Source: Maricaulis parjimensis (GTDB taxonomy: Bacteria; Pseudomonadota; Alphaproteobacteria; Caulobacterales; Maricaulaceae). From it: 47,197 nt of DNA. The stretch lies in NCBI RefSeq assembly GCF_016817355.1, contig NZ_JADOTT010000013.1, forward strand, positions 1-47,197, written 5' to 3'. The notes beneath the pieces were generated by a model, which was given only the letters and a program-made list of their open reading frames with translations, was not told the origin of the DNA and ran no database searches. How positions within the stretch are numbered: position 1 is the first letter of the stretch; every line of letters begins with the position of its first letter. Position numbers and translations under genes: made by a program. Shown piece by piece: positions 1 to 7,399 of the stretch.

Positions 1-123
1 CAAGGGAAGGACCCGCAAGGGTTCCGAAACGGACAGTCAGACCTTCTGGCGAGACCGAATTTTTTGTTGGGGATTGCACGAGCAGTGCGAGCCCTCTAGG
101 TTCAACCTAAGGGAGTTTTTGCC

Positions 124-561
124 ATGAATGCATTAGCAGAAACAATTGCGCGCACCCATCCTTTGCTTCGCGGACTTGTGGCGCTCGCCGTCTTCGGTCT
201 CGCGATGGCTCTGCCTGTTTGGGGCCTGTCGGCTACAGGGCGGGAAGGGAATTTGCTCCTGATGTCCTGGTTCACCCCGTTTGTTATCGGGCTGGCCCTC
301 TTGCCTGTGCACTTGGCATTCGCGCGCTGGCTTCTCACTACGGTTCTTCAAGTCACGGTGCTCGCTTTTACAGGCGTATTCGTAACCAGTGTTCTGGTGC
401 ATGTTCTGACGCAGGGGGAGATGACGGTGGGACAAACCTTGGCGCACATTGGTAGAGGCTTCGGCGGGCTGTTTTATCTCGGTGCGATCATTCTTCTCGC
501 TCCGTACCTGTTTGAAGATGCGCATCGTGCGGTTCGCTATCTGGTTCACAAGCCGGATTGA
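124..561 (+). CDS. small integral membrane protein, unknown function
   Basis: The 145-residue product has about four hydrophobic stretches (roughly residues 15-35, 45-68, 72-95 and 112-130) with short polar loops and a basic C-terminus. I recognise no family and see no catalytic motif. The ATG is preceded by a GGGAG ribosome binding site at a normal distance. A short inverted repeat, TAGGTT-C-AACCTA, lies just upstream of that site. A clean stem-loop at 654-677 ends the transcription unit, so the gene looks monocistronic. It is probably an inner-membrane protein; no role can be given from the sequence. Confidence 0.7.
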   Translation: MNALAETIARTHPLLRGLVALAVFGLAMALPVWGLSATGREGNLLLMSWFTPFVIGLALLPVHLAFARWLLTTVLQVTVLAFTGVFVTSVLVHVLTQGEMTVGQTLAHIGRGFGGLFYLGAIILLAPYLFEDAHRAVRYLVHKPD

Positions 562-653
562 GACTTGCGCACACGCGGTTTTCTCCGGACAGCGCTGCGC
601 GCTGCCGGGAGAAATAGCGAGGCGGAGAGCAAAATGGCGAACGTCAGAAACAC

Positions 654-677
654 AAAACCCCGCCGGAGCGGGGTTTT
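654..677. terminator. intrinsic terminator-like hairpin
   Basis: A perfect 10-bp stem (AAAACCCCGC / GCGGGGTTTT) closes on a CGGA tetraloop. A and T runs form the stem ends, so it can work in both directions. It lies between the membrane protein gene (ends 561) and the converging MazF-like gene (ends 788). Confidence 0.75.
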
Positions 678-787
678 GGGACAGTGACACTATCGAGGCT
701 GCTCAGGACTTGTCATCGCCCGGCGAGCAACCTGCCCAGCAAGCTGGGTCTTAAAGCCCGAAGACCGGGTTACCGGCTTTATATAGG

Positions 788-1195
788 TCAGGCGGCCCCT
801 TTCAACAAGCTCCCCAGACCCAAGGCGTGAATGACGCCATGTCTCACCGCCGCCAAATCTTCGCCGGTCGCTTGGGGGTGAACCCATTTGCGTCGGCCGG
901 TCTTGAATCCGTTCAGCCGGGCCACCGAGATATTCATCAGGAGATCGCATTTGGCCCAGCAAGCCAGGTCATCTTCTTCTTGGGGATGGTAGTTCCGGGA
1001 AAGCTGGACGTGAAAGGGATAAAGCCTATGCGGTGGTGTCAGGCTAATCGGAACAACCGCGACCAGCCCGCTGCGACCTGGCAAACGCGGCGAGATGATG
1101 ATGCTGGGACGGACCTTGTTGATTTCAGGCGGTATGAAGCCTTTGAAATCTGTCATCAGGATCTGCCCTGCACGCGGATGATACCCAAGCGGCAT
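788..1195 (-). CDS. MazF/PemK-like toxin-family protein (solitary)
   Basis: The 135-residue product opens with the pattern of the MazF/PemK fold: HPRAGQIL near residue 6, a DF pair, then KVRPSIIISP near residues 27-36, matching the RPxxxxS core strand of these endoribonucleases. A hydrophobic VAVVPIS strand follows. The C-terminal half (about 60-135) is less typical. No small antitoxin-like ORF was seen within about 250 bases on either side, so the gene appears solitary. The second ATG (1154-1156) would remove the first conserved strand, so I keep the first. No Shine-Dalgarno precedes that ATG, but promoter-like hexamers at 1202-1230 end six bases from it, which suggests a leaderless mRNA. 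RNase activity is inferred from the family only. Confidence 0.72.
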   Translation of the reverse strand: MPLGYHPRAGQILMTDFKGFIPPEINKVRPSIIISPRLPGRSGLVAVVPISLTPPHRLYPFHVQLSRNYHPQEEDDLACWAKCDLLMNISVARLNGFKTGRRKWVHPQATGEDLAAVRHGVIHALGLGSLLKGAA

Positions 1196-1201
1196 CGAAA
1201 A

Positions 1202-1230
1202 AGTATGCGCAGATAAATTGTGACATGCAA
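1202..1230 (-). promoter_or_regulatory. putative sigma-70 promoter of the MazF-like gene
   Basis: On the minus strand TTGCAT (1225-1230) and CATACT (1202-1207) are separated by 17 bases. The -10 element ends six bases before the start codon, so transcription would begin at or next to the ATG. No competing ribosome binding site is present. Confidence 0.45.
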
Positions 1231-1240
1231 TTCATGCAAT
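1224..1240. repeat. tandem direct repeat overlapping the -35 of the MazF-like gene
   Basis: CATGCAAT occurs twice (1224-1231 and 1233-1240) with a 9-base period. The first copy covers the proposed -35 hexamer. This is a plausible operator, possibly autoregulatory, but no binding protein is known. Confidence 0.5.
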
Positions 1241-1442
1241 CATATCTTGAAGGCGGTATGATGAGTTTCCGGACAGCACTACCCGCTTCCGGAAGAAATG
1301 GTGCTTCAATGGATGGAAATGCCAAACACAATAGAGCCGCCCATCGGGCGTCTCCTCAAGCGCTACAGCAGCACGAACAACAATCCGGCGCCGAGGCTGA
1401 CATCCAGCCAGAAGCCGAATTTGCGGGAGGCCATCACCGAAC

Positions 1443-1775
1443 TCATGCGCAGCGCTCCCATTTCGGGGCGCTGGAGCGCAGGGGCTGGGCGGCTTGGGCG
1501 TAGGTGCGGCGGAAGCGTTCCACCTCGCTGGCCTCGGCTTTCAGGCCGCGGCGCGGCTGGTCGCCGATGATCTGGACCATGACTTCCGCCGTGGCGGGAC
1601 GCGAGCGCACATAGGAACGGGCGCTTTCACGCTCGGTCGAATGCGGGGTCGGGACAGGAGACATCGCTGCGTCCTGCCGCGGCGGACGATCATTCGATCC
1701 GCGTGTACGGCCAACCGGAGCAATGCGCCGGCTGGTCGGGGTCGGGACAGGATATGCGTTGCGGATCGTGGTCAT
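1443..1775 (-). CDS. hypothetical protein, possibly CtrA-controlled
   Basis: The 110-residue product is basic and proline/arginine-rich in its first half (residues 1-45) and probably disordered there. A more compact, amphipathic second half follows (about 55-95, with VQIIGDQPRRG near residue 68). I see no signal peptide, membrane segment or known domain. The start is supported by an AGAGGG ribosome binding site just upstream. A perfect TTAA-N7-TTAAC motif lies 32 bases upstream of the start codon. In Caulobacterales such CtrA-box genes often serve motility, polarity or cell division, but no specific role can be assigned. The phaR terminator separates it from phaR. Confidence 0.6.
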   Translation of the reverse strand: MTTIRNAYPVPTPTSRRIAPVGRTRGSNDRPPRQDAAMSPVPTPHSTERESARSYVRSRPATAEVMVQIIGDQPRRGLKAEASEVERFRRTYAQAAQPLRSSAPKWERCA

Positions 1776-1806
1776 GCCCTCTTCATCGCAAGCGCGATGC
1801 CAACTC

Positions 1807-1822
1807 TTAATGAGAGGTTAAC
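1807..1822. promoter_or_regulatory. CtrA box (TTAA-N7-TTAAC)
   Basis: TTAA (1807-1810), seven bases, then TTAAC (1818-1822) matches the full consensus of the cell-cycle regulator CtrA. It is the only full match I noticed in the window. It lies between the phaR terminator and the start of the unknown minus-strand gene at 1775. Confidence 0.6.
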
Positions 1823-1867
1823 CACGATTTGGGGGCAAAAATACGGTTTACGGGTTGTAAAAGCACA

Positions 1868-1896
1868 CCAGCCGGCCCGCGAGGCGGGCCGGCTGG
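1868..1896 (-). terminator. intrinsic terminator of phaR
   Basis: A perfect 13-bp GC-rich stem (1868-1880 with 1884-1896) has a 3-base loop. On the minus strand it is followed by TGTGCTTTT. It lies 62 bases past the phaR stop codon. Confidence 0.85.
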
Positions 1897-1957
1897 CTCA
1901 AATCGATACGAAAGTGTTAATGCGGCCCGGCACTTGGCCGGTTTGCCGCTCGGACCG

Positions 1958-2569
1958 CTATTTCTTGCTGTCGAGCAGCTGGTCCAGCTTGGCACGCATG
2001 GCGTCCAGCTCTTCGCGCATTGCGGAGACGTCATCGCCTTCCGCCTTTTCGGTGGGTTCAGCGGCTGGAGCCGTTTCACCGGCCGCGGGCGAAGCGCCAG
2101 TGGGTGCGGTGAAGGGCGAGAACATGCGCATCGCCTGGCCGAACATTTCCATATTGCGGCGGGTCTGTTCCTCGATCATGGCCATGGAGGCCTGGGGCGA
2201 GGTCATGGCTTCCGTCATGCGGTCGCGGAATTCTTCTTGCTGCTGTGCGAAAGAATTCATCGACATTTGCAGATAGCCGGGAACGACGCTCTGCAGGCTG
2301 TCGCCATAAAAGCCGATCAGCTGGCGCAGGAAATCGACGGGCAGAAGATTGGCACCGCGCGATTCCTCTTCAAAAATGATCTGGGCGAGGACGCCGCGGG
2401 TGAGGTCTTCACCGCTCTTGGCGTCGATGACCTGGAAGTCCGTGCCCTTCTTCACCAGGTCCCTGAGATAATCCAACGTCACATACTGGCTGGTCGACGT
2501 GTCGTAGAGACGCCGGTTCGCATATTTCTTGATGACGATTTCCGACGATTTCCCGTTCGATTTGGTCAC
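1958..2569 (-). CDS. phaR: polyhydroxyalkanoate synthesis repressor PhaR
   Basis: This 203-residue protein has the PhaR architecture. An N-terminal DNA-binding domain (IVIKKYANRRLYDT near residues 11-24, then YVTLDYLRDLV) is followed by the PHB-accumulation regulatory domain (about 60-125, with RQLIGFYGDSLQ and VPGYL). The Ala/Pro/Glu linker and a short coiled coil at the C-terminus (residues 180-203) fit the family. PhaR binds polyhydroxybutyrate granules and represses phasin and synthesis genes. The start is GTG with a strong GGGGAG site six bases upstream. It is divergent from phaB across about 170 bases, which could hold PhaR operators; I could not define one with confidence. Confidence 0.95.
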   Translation of the reverse strand: MTKSNGKSSEIVIKKYANRRLYDTSTSQYVTLDYLRDLVKKGTDFQVIDAKSGEDLTRGVLAQIIFEEESRGANLLPVDFLRQLIGFYGDSLQSVVPGYLQMSMNSFAQQQEEFRDRMTEAMTSPQASMAMIEEQTRRNMEMFGQAMRMFSPFTAPTGASPAAGETAPAAEPTEKAEGDDVSAMREELDAMRAKLDQLLDSKK

Positions 2570-2742
2570 CGCTTACTCCCCTGTGGCACGCCTTTCTTTT
2601 TGTGTCGTTTAGTTGTTGATCGACACAGGCGTGTTGATATTTCATGACAAGGTGTACGCCCATGTGGTGGTGTGCTGCAAGCGCGAAGGCAATTCGCTAG
2701 GAAAACGCCCGGCGGTCGTGACCGCGGGGAATGGGGGATGGA

Positions 2743-3468
2743 ATGACACGCACAGCGATCGTGACCGGCGGAACGCGAGGAATCGGGGCCGCCATCAGCC
2801 AGGCACTGAAATCTGCCGGACACCGTGTCATTGCCAATTATGCGGGTAATGATGAGACCGCTCGCGCCTTTGCATCAGAGCATGGCGTCGAGGTGGTGAA
2901 ATTTGATGTCGGCGATTATGCCGCCTGCCAGGCCGGCCTGGCCGAGGCCGAGCAGATCGCGGGCGCACCGATCGACATCCTGGTCAATAATGCCGGCATT
3001 ACCCGAGATGGCATGTTCCACAAAATGACCCCGGAACAATGGCGCGATGTGATGCGTGTTGATCTGGACAGCCTGTTCAATTGCACCCGTCCGCTCATTC
3101 TGGGCATGCGGGATCGCGGCTGGGGACGGGTGGTCAACATCTCCTCCATCAACGGGCAGAAGGGCCAGATGGGCCAGGTGAATTATTCCGCGGCCAAGGC
3201 CGGCGTGATCGGTTTCACCAAGGCGCTGGCCCAGGAGAATGCCAATAAGGGCATCACGGTGAACGCGATCTGTCCGGGCTATATCAATACCGAGATGGTG
3301 GCGGCCGTGCCCGAACCCGTCCTGGAAAAGATCGTGTCCGGCATCCCGGCTGGCCGCCTGGGTGAGGCCGATGAGATCGGCGCACTCGTGGCTTTCCTCT
3401 GCAGCGATGCCGCCGCCTTCATGACCGGCTCGACGCTGACGGCGAATGGTGGGCAATACATGACCTGA
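2743..3468 (+). CDS. phaB: acetoacetyl-CoA reductase (PhaB/PhbB)
   Basis: This 241-residue short-chain dehydrogenase has the NADP-binding TGGTRGIG (residues 8-15), the NNAG motif (82-85) and the catalytic Ser135, Tyr148 and Lys152 (YSAAK). The family reduces acetoacetyl-CoA to (R)-3-hydroxybutyryl-CoA for polyhydroxybutyrate synthesis. An in-frame ATG exists at 2731. I prefer 2743 because GGGGGA immediately upstream serves as its ribosome binding site and the length then matches the family. No phaA thiolase is adjacent. The gene is divergent from phaR, which supports the PHB role over a generic 3-oxoacyl reductase. Confidence 0.92.
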   Translation: MTRTAIVTGGTRGIGAAISQALKSAGHRVIANYAGNDETARAFASEHGVEVVKFDVGDYAACQAGLAEAEQIAGAPIDILVNNAGITRDGMFHKMTPEQWRDVMRVDLDSLFNCTRPLILGMRDRGWGRVVNISSINGQKGQMGQVNYSAAKAGVIGFTKALAQENANKGITVNAICPGYINTEMVAAVPEPVLEKIVSGIPAGRLGEADEIGALVAFLCSDAAAFMTGSTLTANGGQYMT

Positions 3469-3481
3469 AGAAATTCAGGTC
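3462..3481 (+). terminator. hairpin over the phaB stop codon
   Basis: An 8-bp stem (GACCTGAA / TTCAGGTC) closes on a GAAA tetraloop and includes the phaB stop codon. No U-run follows, so it may stabilise the mRNA end or cause only partial termination before the next gene. Confidence 0.45.
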
Positions 3482-3524
3482 TTGCCCCAAATTTGCCCTC
3501 TTGCAGAAGAATAAGAAGCTCGGG

Positions 3525-4253
3525 ATGACGCGTTTATTGTTCGCCATATTGTTTGCGGCCCTGTTTGCAGGCGCTGTCGGTGCTGTTCAGCAGAATCCGC
3601 TGCGTGACCGTTTGCTGCGCAATGACCGGTCTGCGGAAACGACGGGCTGGTACCAGCGTGCCGACACGGGCGAGTTCTTCCTGTTCGACCGCTCCGGCGA
3701 AGCGGCCCTTTTGCGTGAACGCGATGCGCCGGATGCCGAAGTCCTCGTCCTCTATCCCAATCGCGCCCCGGGCGGCGGCACGGCCTATATCACCGATATG
3801 GGCCGCGAAGTGATCCGCATTACCGGCCTTGGCGGCGCCACCTATTTCCCGATGGACGCGCCGGATGGCGTGATTGTCGAATTTGCCAGCCCGTCCGGCG
3901 CCCTGACGCCGGCGCCGCGCTCACCGAGTGAGGTTCGCGGCCGCGCCGAGCAATTGGTCAGCAGCCTGGCCCGTTCCCTCGACCGCAATCTGCAAGTGGA
4001 ATATTCCCCGGCCCCGCGTGCCGGTCTGGGCGTGCAGTACGACACGCTGGGCATGATTGAGATGGCCTTTGAACGGGTCCATGGCGAGCGCCGTTATTTC
4101 CGCGATGTCGAGAATATCAATATCGTTCTGGGCACTCAGCCGTCCGCCTACCGAGAAGGCGATGCGCTGGTGGTCGTGATCGCGCCGGAATTGGGCTATG
4201 CCGGTCGCCCCAGCTCGGTTTTCATCGCTGAAGCCCTGATCGGCAATCTCTAG
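3525..4253 (+). CDS. exported protein, DUF4908-like
   Basis: The 242-residue product begins with a cleavable-type signal peptide (hydrophobic residues 4-22, ending AGAVGA), so it is probably periplasmic. The mature part is soluble, with alternating strands and no cysteine pair or obvious catalytic motif. It resembles the DUF4908 family found in Caulobacterales; this match is from memory. The ATG at 3525 is chosen over an in-frame TTG at 3501 because it places the signal peptide at the N-terminus and follows purine-rich sequence. It lies 56 bases after phaB on the same strand, so partial co-transcription is possible. Confidence 0.75.
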   Translation: MTRLLFAILFAALFAGAVGAVQQNPLRDRLLRNDRSAETTGWYQRADTGEFFLFDRSGEAALLRERDAPDAEVLVLYPNRAPGGGTAYITDMGREVIRITGLGGATYFPMDAPDGVIVEFASPSGALTPAPRSPSEVRGRAEQLVSSLARSLDRNLQVEYSPAPRAGLGVQYDTLGMIEMAFERVHGERRYFRDVENINIVLGTQPSAYREGDALVVVIAPELGYAGRPSSVFIAEALIGNL

Positions 4254-4262
4254 CCGGTCCCT

Positions 4263-4697
4263 CTATACGGTCCGGCCTGGCGCCCAATCGGGTGCCGCCA
4301 GTTCAAATCCCTCAAATTCGAAGCCGGGTGCCACCGTACAGCCGACCAGCGTCCAGGCACCGGTTGAGCGTGCGCTTTGCCAGGCCATGAAGGGTACGAT
4401 CCCCTGCGGCCGCGCACCGGCGGCAATGTTGGGGCCCAGTGTCTGGGTGCGGACGGTCTCGCCATCCTCGCTGATGGAGAGTTCCAGAGGCGCGCCGGCA
4501 TACCAGTGCCAGGTCTCCACCGCATCGACCCGGTGCCAGTGCGAAACAGCCCCTTCCGGCAGGAGGAAATAGATCAGGGTCGACAGGGCGCGGCCATCGG
4601 GGCCCGGCCGGTCGCGGAACGTCTCGACATACCAGCCGCCTTCCGGGTGAGGCTGCATGTCCAGCGTGTCGATGATGGTCTGCGCTTGGGCGTCCAT
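4263..4697 (-). CDS. cupin-fold protein, DUF985 (Cupin_5) family
   Basis: This 144-residue single-domain protein shows the DUF985 pattern: HPEGGWYVET near residues 17-26, the STLIYFLL strand, SHWHRVDAVETWHWY (52-66, the metal-site-like histidines of a cupin), and GCTVAPGFEFEGFE near the C-terminus. The biochemical function of the family is unsettled, with sugar-epimerase-like folds reported. Its ATG lies three bases past the gloB stop, so the two form an operon. Confidence 0.88.
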   Translation of the reverse strand: MDAQAQTIIDTLDMQPHPEGGWYVETFRDRPGPDGRALSTLIYFLLPEGAVSHWHRVDAVETWHWYAGAPLELSISEDGETVRTQTLGPNIAAGARPQGIVPFMAWQSARSTGAWTLVGCTVAPGFEFEGFELAAPDWAPGRTV

Positions 4698-4700
4698 GGT

Positions 4701-5471
4701 CTAGAAATTGTCCTTGCGGCGGCGGATTTCGGCGAACACATCCGCATCGGCTGCCGTTTCCAGACCCAGCCGGGCCCGCAAGGCTGGGTCGGCGGCGCGC
4801 AGGAAGGGATTGGCGGCTTTCTCTGCACCGATCGTGGTCGGCACGGTCGGCTCCCCCCGGGCGCGTTCGGCCTCGACCTGGGCGGCATAGGCCTGCAGGT
4901 CGCGATTGTCCGGATCCACGCTCAGCGCGAAAGCGGCATTGGACTGGGTGTATTCATGGGCGCAGTAGATCGTCGTCTCGTCCGGCCAGTCCATCAGGCG
5001 GGAGAGACTGTCCCACATCTGCTGGGGCGAGCCCTCGAACAGACGCCCACAGCCCAGCGCGAAGAGCGTGTCGCCGACGAAGGCGATCTTCTGGTCGGGA
5101 AAATGGTAGCAGACATGGCCCAGCGTATGTCCAGGGGTGAAATAGACATCGGCCCGATGCTGTCCCAGCATCACAGTGTCACCGTCCTGGACCCATTGGT
5201 CGACACTGTCGATCCGGTTCTGATCCGCTTTTGGTGCCACCACGTGCGCCTTGGTGGCCGCTTTCAGTTCGCTATTGCCCCCGGCATGATCCCAGTGGTG
5301 GTGGGTGTTCCAGATCTGGGTGATGGTCCAGCCGGCTGCAGCGGCTTCTGCCTCGATGGTCTTGGCATCGGGCGTGTCGATCACCACTGTTTCACCACTG
5401 TCCGGATCATGGATGAGGAAGCCGTAATTGTCTGACAGGCAAGGAAATTGCCGGATTTCAAGCGCGCTCAT
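4701..5471 (-). CDS. gloB: hydroxyacylglutathione hydrolase (glyoxalase II)
   Basis: The 256-residue metallo-beta-lactamase-fold enzyme has the binuclear metal motif THHHWDH (56-62), the GHTLGHV motif (~114-120), the FVGDTLFALGCGRLFEG block and the CAHEYTQSN motif. The length is typical for glyoxalase II. It hydrolyses S-lactoylglutathione to lactate and glutathione in the cytosol as the last step of methylglyoxal detoxification. It is the first gene of a two-gene operon with the cupin, and is divergent from a methyltransferase gene across 71 bases. Confidence 0.95.
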   Translation of the reverse strand: MSALEIRQFPCLSDNYGFLIHDPDSGETVVIDTPDAKTIEAEAAAAGWTITQIWNTHHHWDHAGGNSELKAATKAHVVAPKADQNRIDSVDQWVQDGDTVMLGQHRADVYFTPGHTLGHVCYHFPDQKIAFVGDTLFALGCGRLFEGSPQQMWDSLSRLMDWPDETTIYCAHEYTQSNAAFALSVDPDNRDLQAYAAQVEAERARGEPTVPTTIGAEKAANPFLRAADPALRARLGLETAADADVFAEIRRRKDNF

Positions 5472-5542
5472 TGTCCAAACCGCCGGTTTCGCTAGTGTGG
5501 GTCTGACTTCGATGTGTAGGCCATGGAACGGGAGTATGGCCA

Positions 5543-6301
5543 GTGCGCCATGATGCCAGTGAACTCAATCGTTTCTATGCCAGCCGCAAAGGGCTGACCG
5601 CCCAACGCATGATCGGAAGGCGGATTGCGGCGCTATGGCCGGGCACGAAAGGCCTGGATGTTCTGGGTCTGGGTTATGCCACACCCTATCTCACGCCTTT
5701 CAAGACTGAGGCGCGGCGCTGCATCTCCTTCATGCCGGCACAGCAGGGGGCGATTATCCCCGCCGCGGACGAGCCGCCCGTCGCGCTCGGCGATGAGATG
5801 CGCCTGCCTTTCCCTGAAGCCCTGTTCGACCGCATCCTTCTGGTCCATGCCCTGGAAGAGGCGGAGGCCTTGCCCGCCCTCCTGCGCGAGGTCTGGCGGG
5901 TGATGGCGCCGGAAGGTCGGGTCATGCTGGTGACGACATCGCGTACCGGCGTGTGGGCCCTGTCCGACAAGACGCCCTTCGGCCATGGCCGCCCTTTCAC
6001 GCGCCAGCAGATTTCCCGCGTACTGGAAGATGCCCTTCTGGAGCCCACGGCCTGGTCGCGGGCCCTGTTCGCCCCGCCCTGGAACTGGGCGCATCACCGC
6101 CGCATTGCCTCGCTGTGGGAAGAGGCCGGGGAACACGCCTGGCCGGGCCTGGGCGGTGTGATCCTCGCAGAGGCGGTGAAACACACCGGGGCCATCCGCC
6201 CGAGCGGCCGGGCTGCACCTGCCCGTGTCCGCGCACTTGAAGGACGCAGCCGCCCCGCGTTATCTCCACGCCAACAGTCCAAGCGGACGCCCAACACCTG
6301 A
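5543..6301 (+). CDS. SAM-dependent methyltransferase-like protein
   Basis: The 252-residue product carries a degenerate class I methyltransferase fold. A GLDVLGLGYATPYL stretch (~37-50) stands where motif I would be. A DEMRLPFPEALFDRILLVHALEE block (~82-104) and LREVWRVMAPEGRVMLV (~111-127) match motifs II-III. The C-terminal tail after residue 225 is Arg/Pro-rich and probably disordered. The start is a GTG with GGGAG eight bases upstream; no in-frame ATG precedes it. It sits between gloB (divergent) and hisC (9 bases downstream, same strand). The substrate is unknown. Confidence 0.85.
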   Translation: MRHDASELNRFYASRKGLTAQRMIGRRIAALWPGTKGLDVLGLGYATPYLTPFKTEARRCISFMPAQQGAIIPAADEPPVALGDEMRLPFPEALFDRILLVHALEEAEALPALLREVWRVMAPEGRVMLVTTSRTGVWALSDKTPFGHGRPFTRQQISRVLEDALLEPTAWSRALFAPPWNWAHHRRIASLWEEAGEHAWPGLGGVILAEAVKHTGAIRPSGRAAPARVRALEGRSRPALSPRQQSKRTPNT

Positions 6302-6310
6302 GGACATTTC

Positions 6311-7399
6311 ATGGCTATCCAGCCTCGCGACGGCATTCTCGACATTCGCCCGTACAAGCCCGGTTCTTCCGAAGCTCCCGGTATCGCCAATCCGGTGAAA
6401 CTGTCCTCCAACGAGAACGCGCTGGGCTGTTCGCCCAAGGCTGCCGAGGCTTTCGAGGCCTCGTCCGCGCGTCTTCACCTCTATCCCGATGGTGGCGCCA
6501 CCAAGCTGCGTGAAGCCATTGCAAAGGAAGAAGGTCTGGAAGCGGAGAACATTGTCTGCGGCTGCGGCTCGGACGAAATCCTGCAATTGCTGGGCAAGGC
6601 CTATCTCAATCCGGGCGACAAGGTCGTGCAGTCGCAATACGGCTTCCTGGTCTATCGTCTTGTGGCCATGCAGAGCGGCGCCGAGCTCGTCTCCGCGCCG
6701 GAGCAGAACTACACGACGGATGTGGATGCCGTGATCGAAGCGGCCGGAGATGATGCGCGCATCGTCTTCATCGCCAATCCCAACAATCCCACCGGCACTT
6801 ATATTTCCGACGCGGAAATCCGCCGCCTGCGCGACGGCCTGCCGGCCTCCACCCTGCTGGTGATCGATGCGGCCTATGCCGAGTTTGTCGATGCGGCCGA
6901 TTACAATGCCGGCCTGGAACTGGCCCGCGAGCGCGATGATGTCGTGGTGACGCGGACCTTCTCGAAAATCCACGGTCTGGCCGGGGCCCGTCTGGGCTGG
7001 GCCTATGGCCACCGCTCCATCATCGATGTCCTCCACCGTGTCCGCGGTCCGTTCAATGTGAACCTGCCGGCCATTGAAGCCGGCACGGCAGCCATCCAGG
7101 ACCGCGACTTCATGCGCCGCTCCGCCGAGCACAATGCCAAATGGGTGGACTGGCTGCGCCAGCAGATCGGCGGAATGGGTCTGGAAGTGACGCCGAGCGT
7201 CTGCAATTTCGTGCTGATCCACTTCCCGGAAACCCCGGGCAAGACGGCCGCCGATGCCGACGCCTATCTGACCTCCAAGGGTCTGATCATCCGCGGTGTC
7301 GAGCCCTATGGCCTGCCCAATGCGCTGCGCGCCACGGTCGGCAAGGAAGACGAGAACCGGCGTCTCGTCGACGCCCTGGCCGACTTCATGAAAGCCTAG
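6311..7399 (+). CDS. hisC: histidinol-phosphate / aromatic aminotransferase HisC
   Basis: The 362-residue PLP aminotransferase (fold type I) has KLSSNENALG (30-39), GCGSDEI (84-90), ANPNNPTGT (155-163) and the Schiff-base lysine in FSKIHGLAG (Lys219), followed by the phosphate-binding arginine in GARLGW. HisC converts imidazole-acetol phosphate to histidinol phosphate. Paralogues outside his operons often act on prephenate or phenylpyruvate. No his genes are nearby, so an aromatic role is possible. Translation starts at ATG after GAGGA. The stop codon overlaps that of the converging DUF2125 gene. Confidence 0.92.
   Translation: MAIQPRDGILDIRPYKPGSSEAPGIANPVKLSSNENALGCSPKAAEAFEASSARLHLYPDGGATKLREAIAKEEGLEAENIVCGCGSDEILQLLGKAYLNPGDKVVQSQYGFLVYRLVAMQSGAELVSAPEQNYTTDVDAVIEAAGDDARIVFIANPNNPTGTYISDAEIRRLRDGLPASTLLVIDAAYAEFVDAADYNAGLELARERDDVVVTRTFSKIHGLAGARLGWAYGHRSIIDVLHRVRGPFNVNLPAIEAGTAAIQDRDFMRRSAEHNAKWVDWLRQQIGGMGLEVTPSVCNFVLIHFPETPGKTAADADAYLTSKGLIIRGVEPYGLPNALRATVGKEDENRRLVDALADFMKA

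Noticed and set aside
750-784. Terminator-like hairpin after the MazF-like gene
   Set aside because: The stem is short and interrupted with no T-run of useful length; the 654-677 hairpin is a better candidate.
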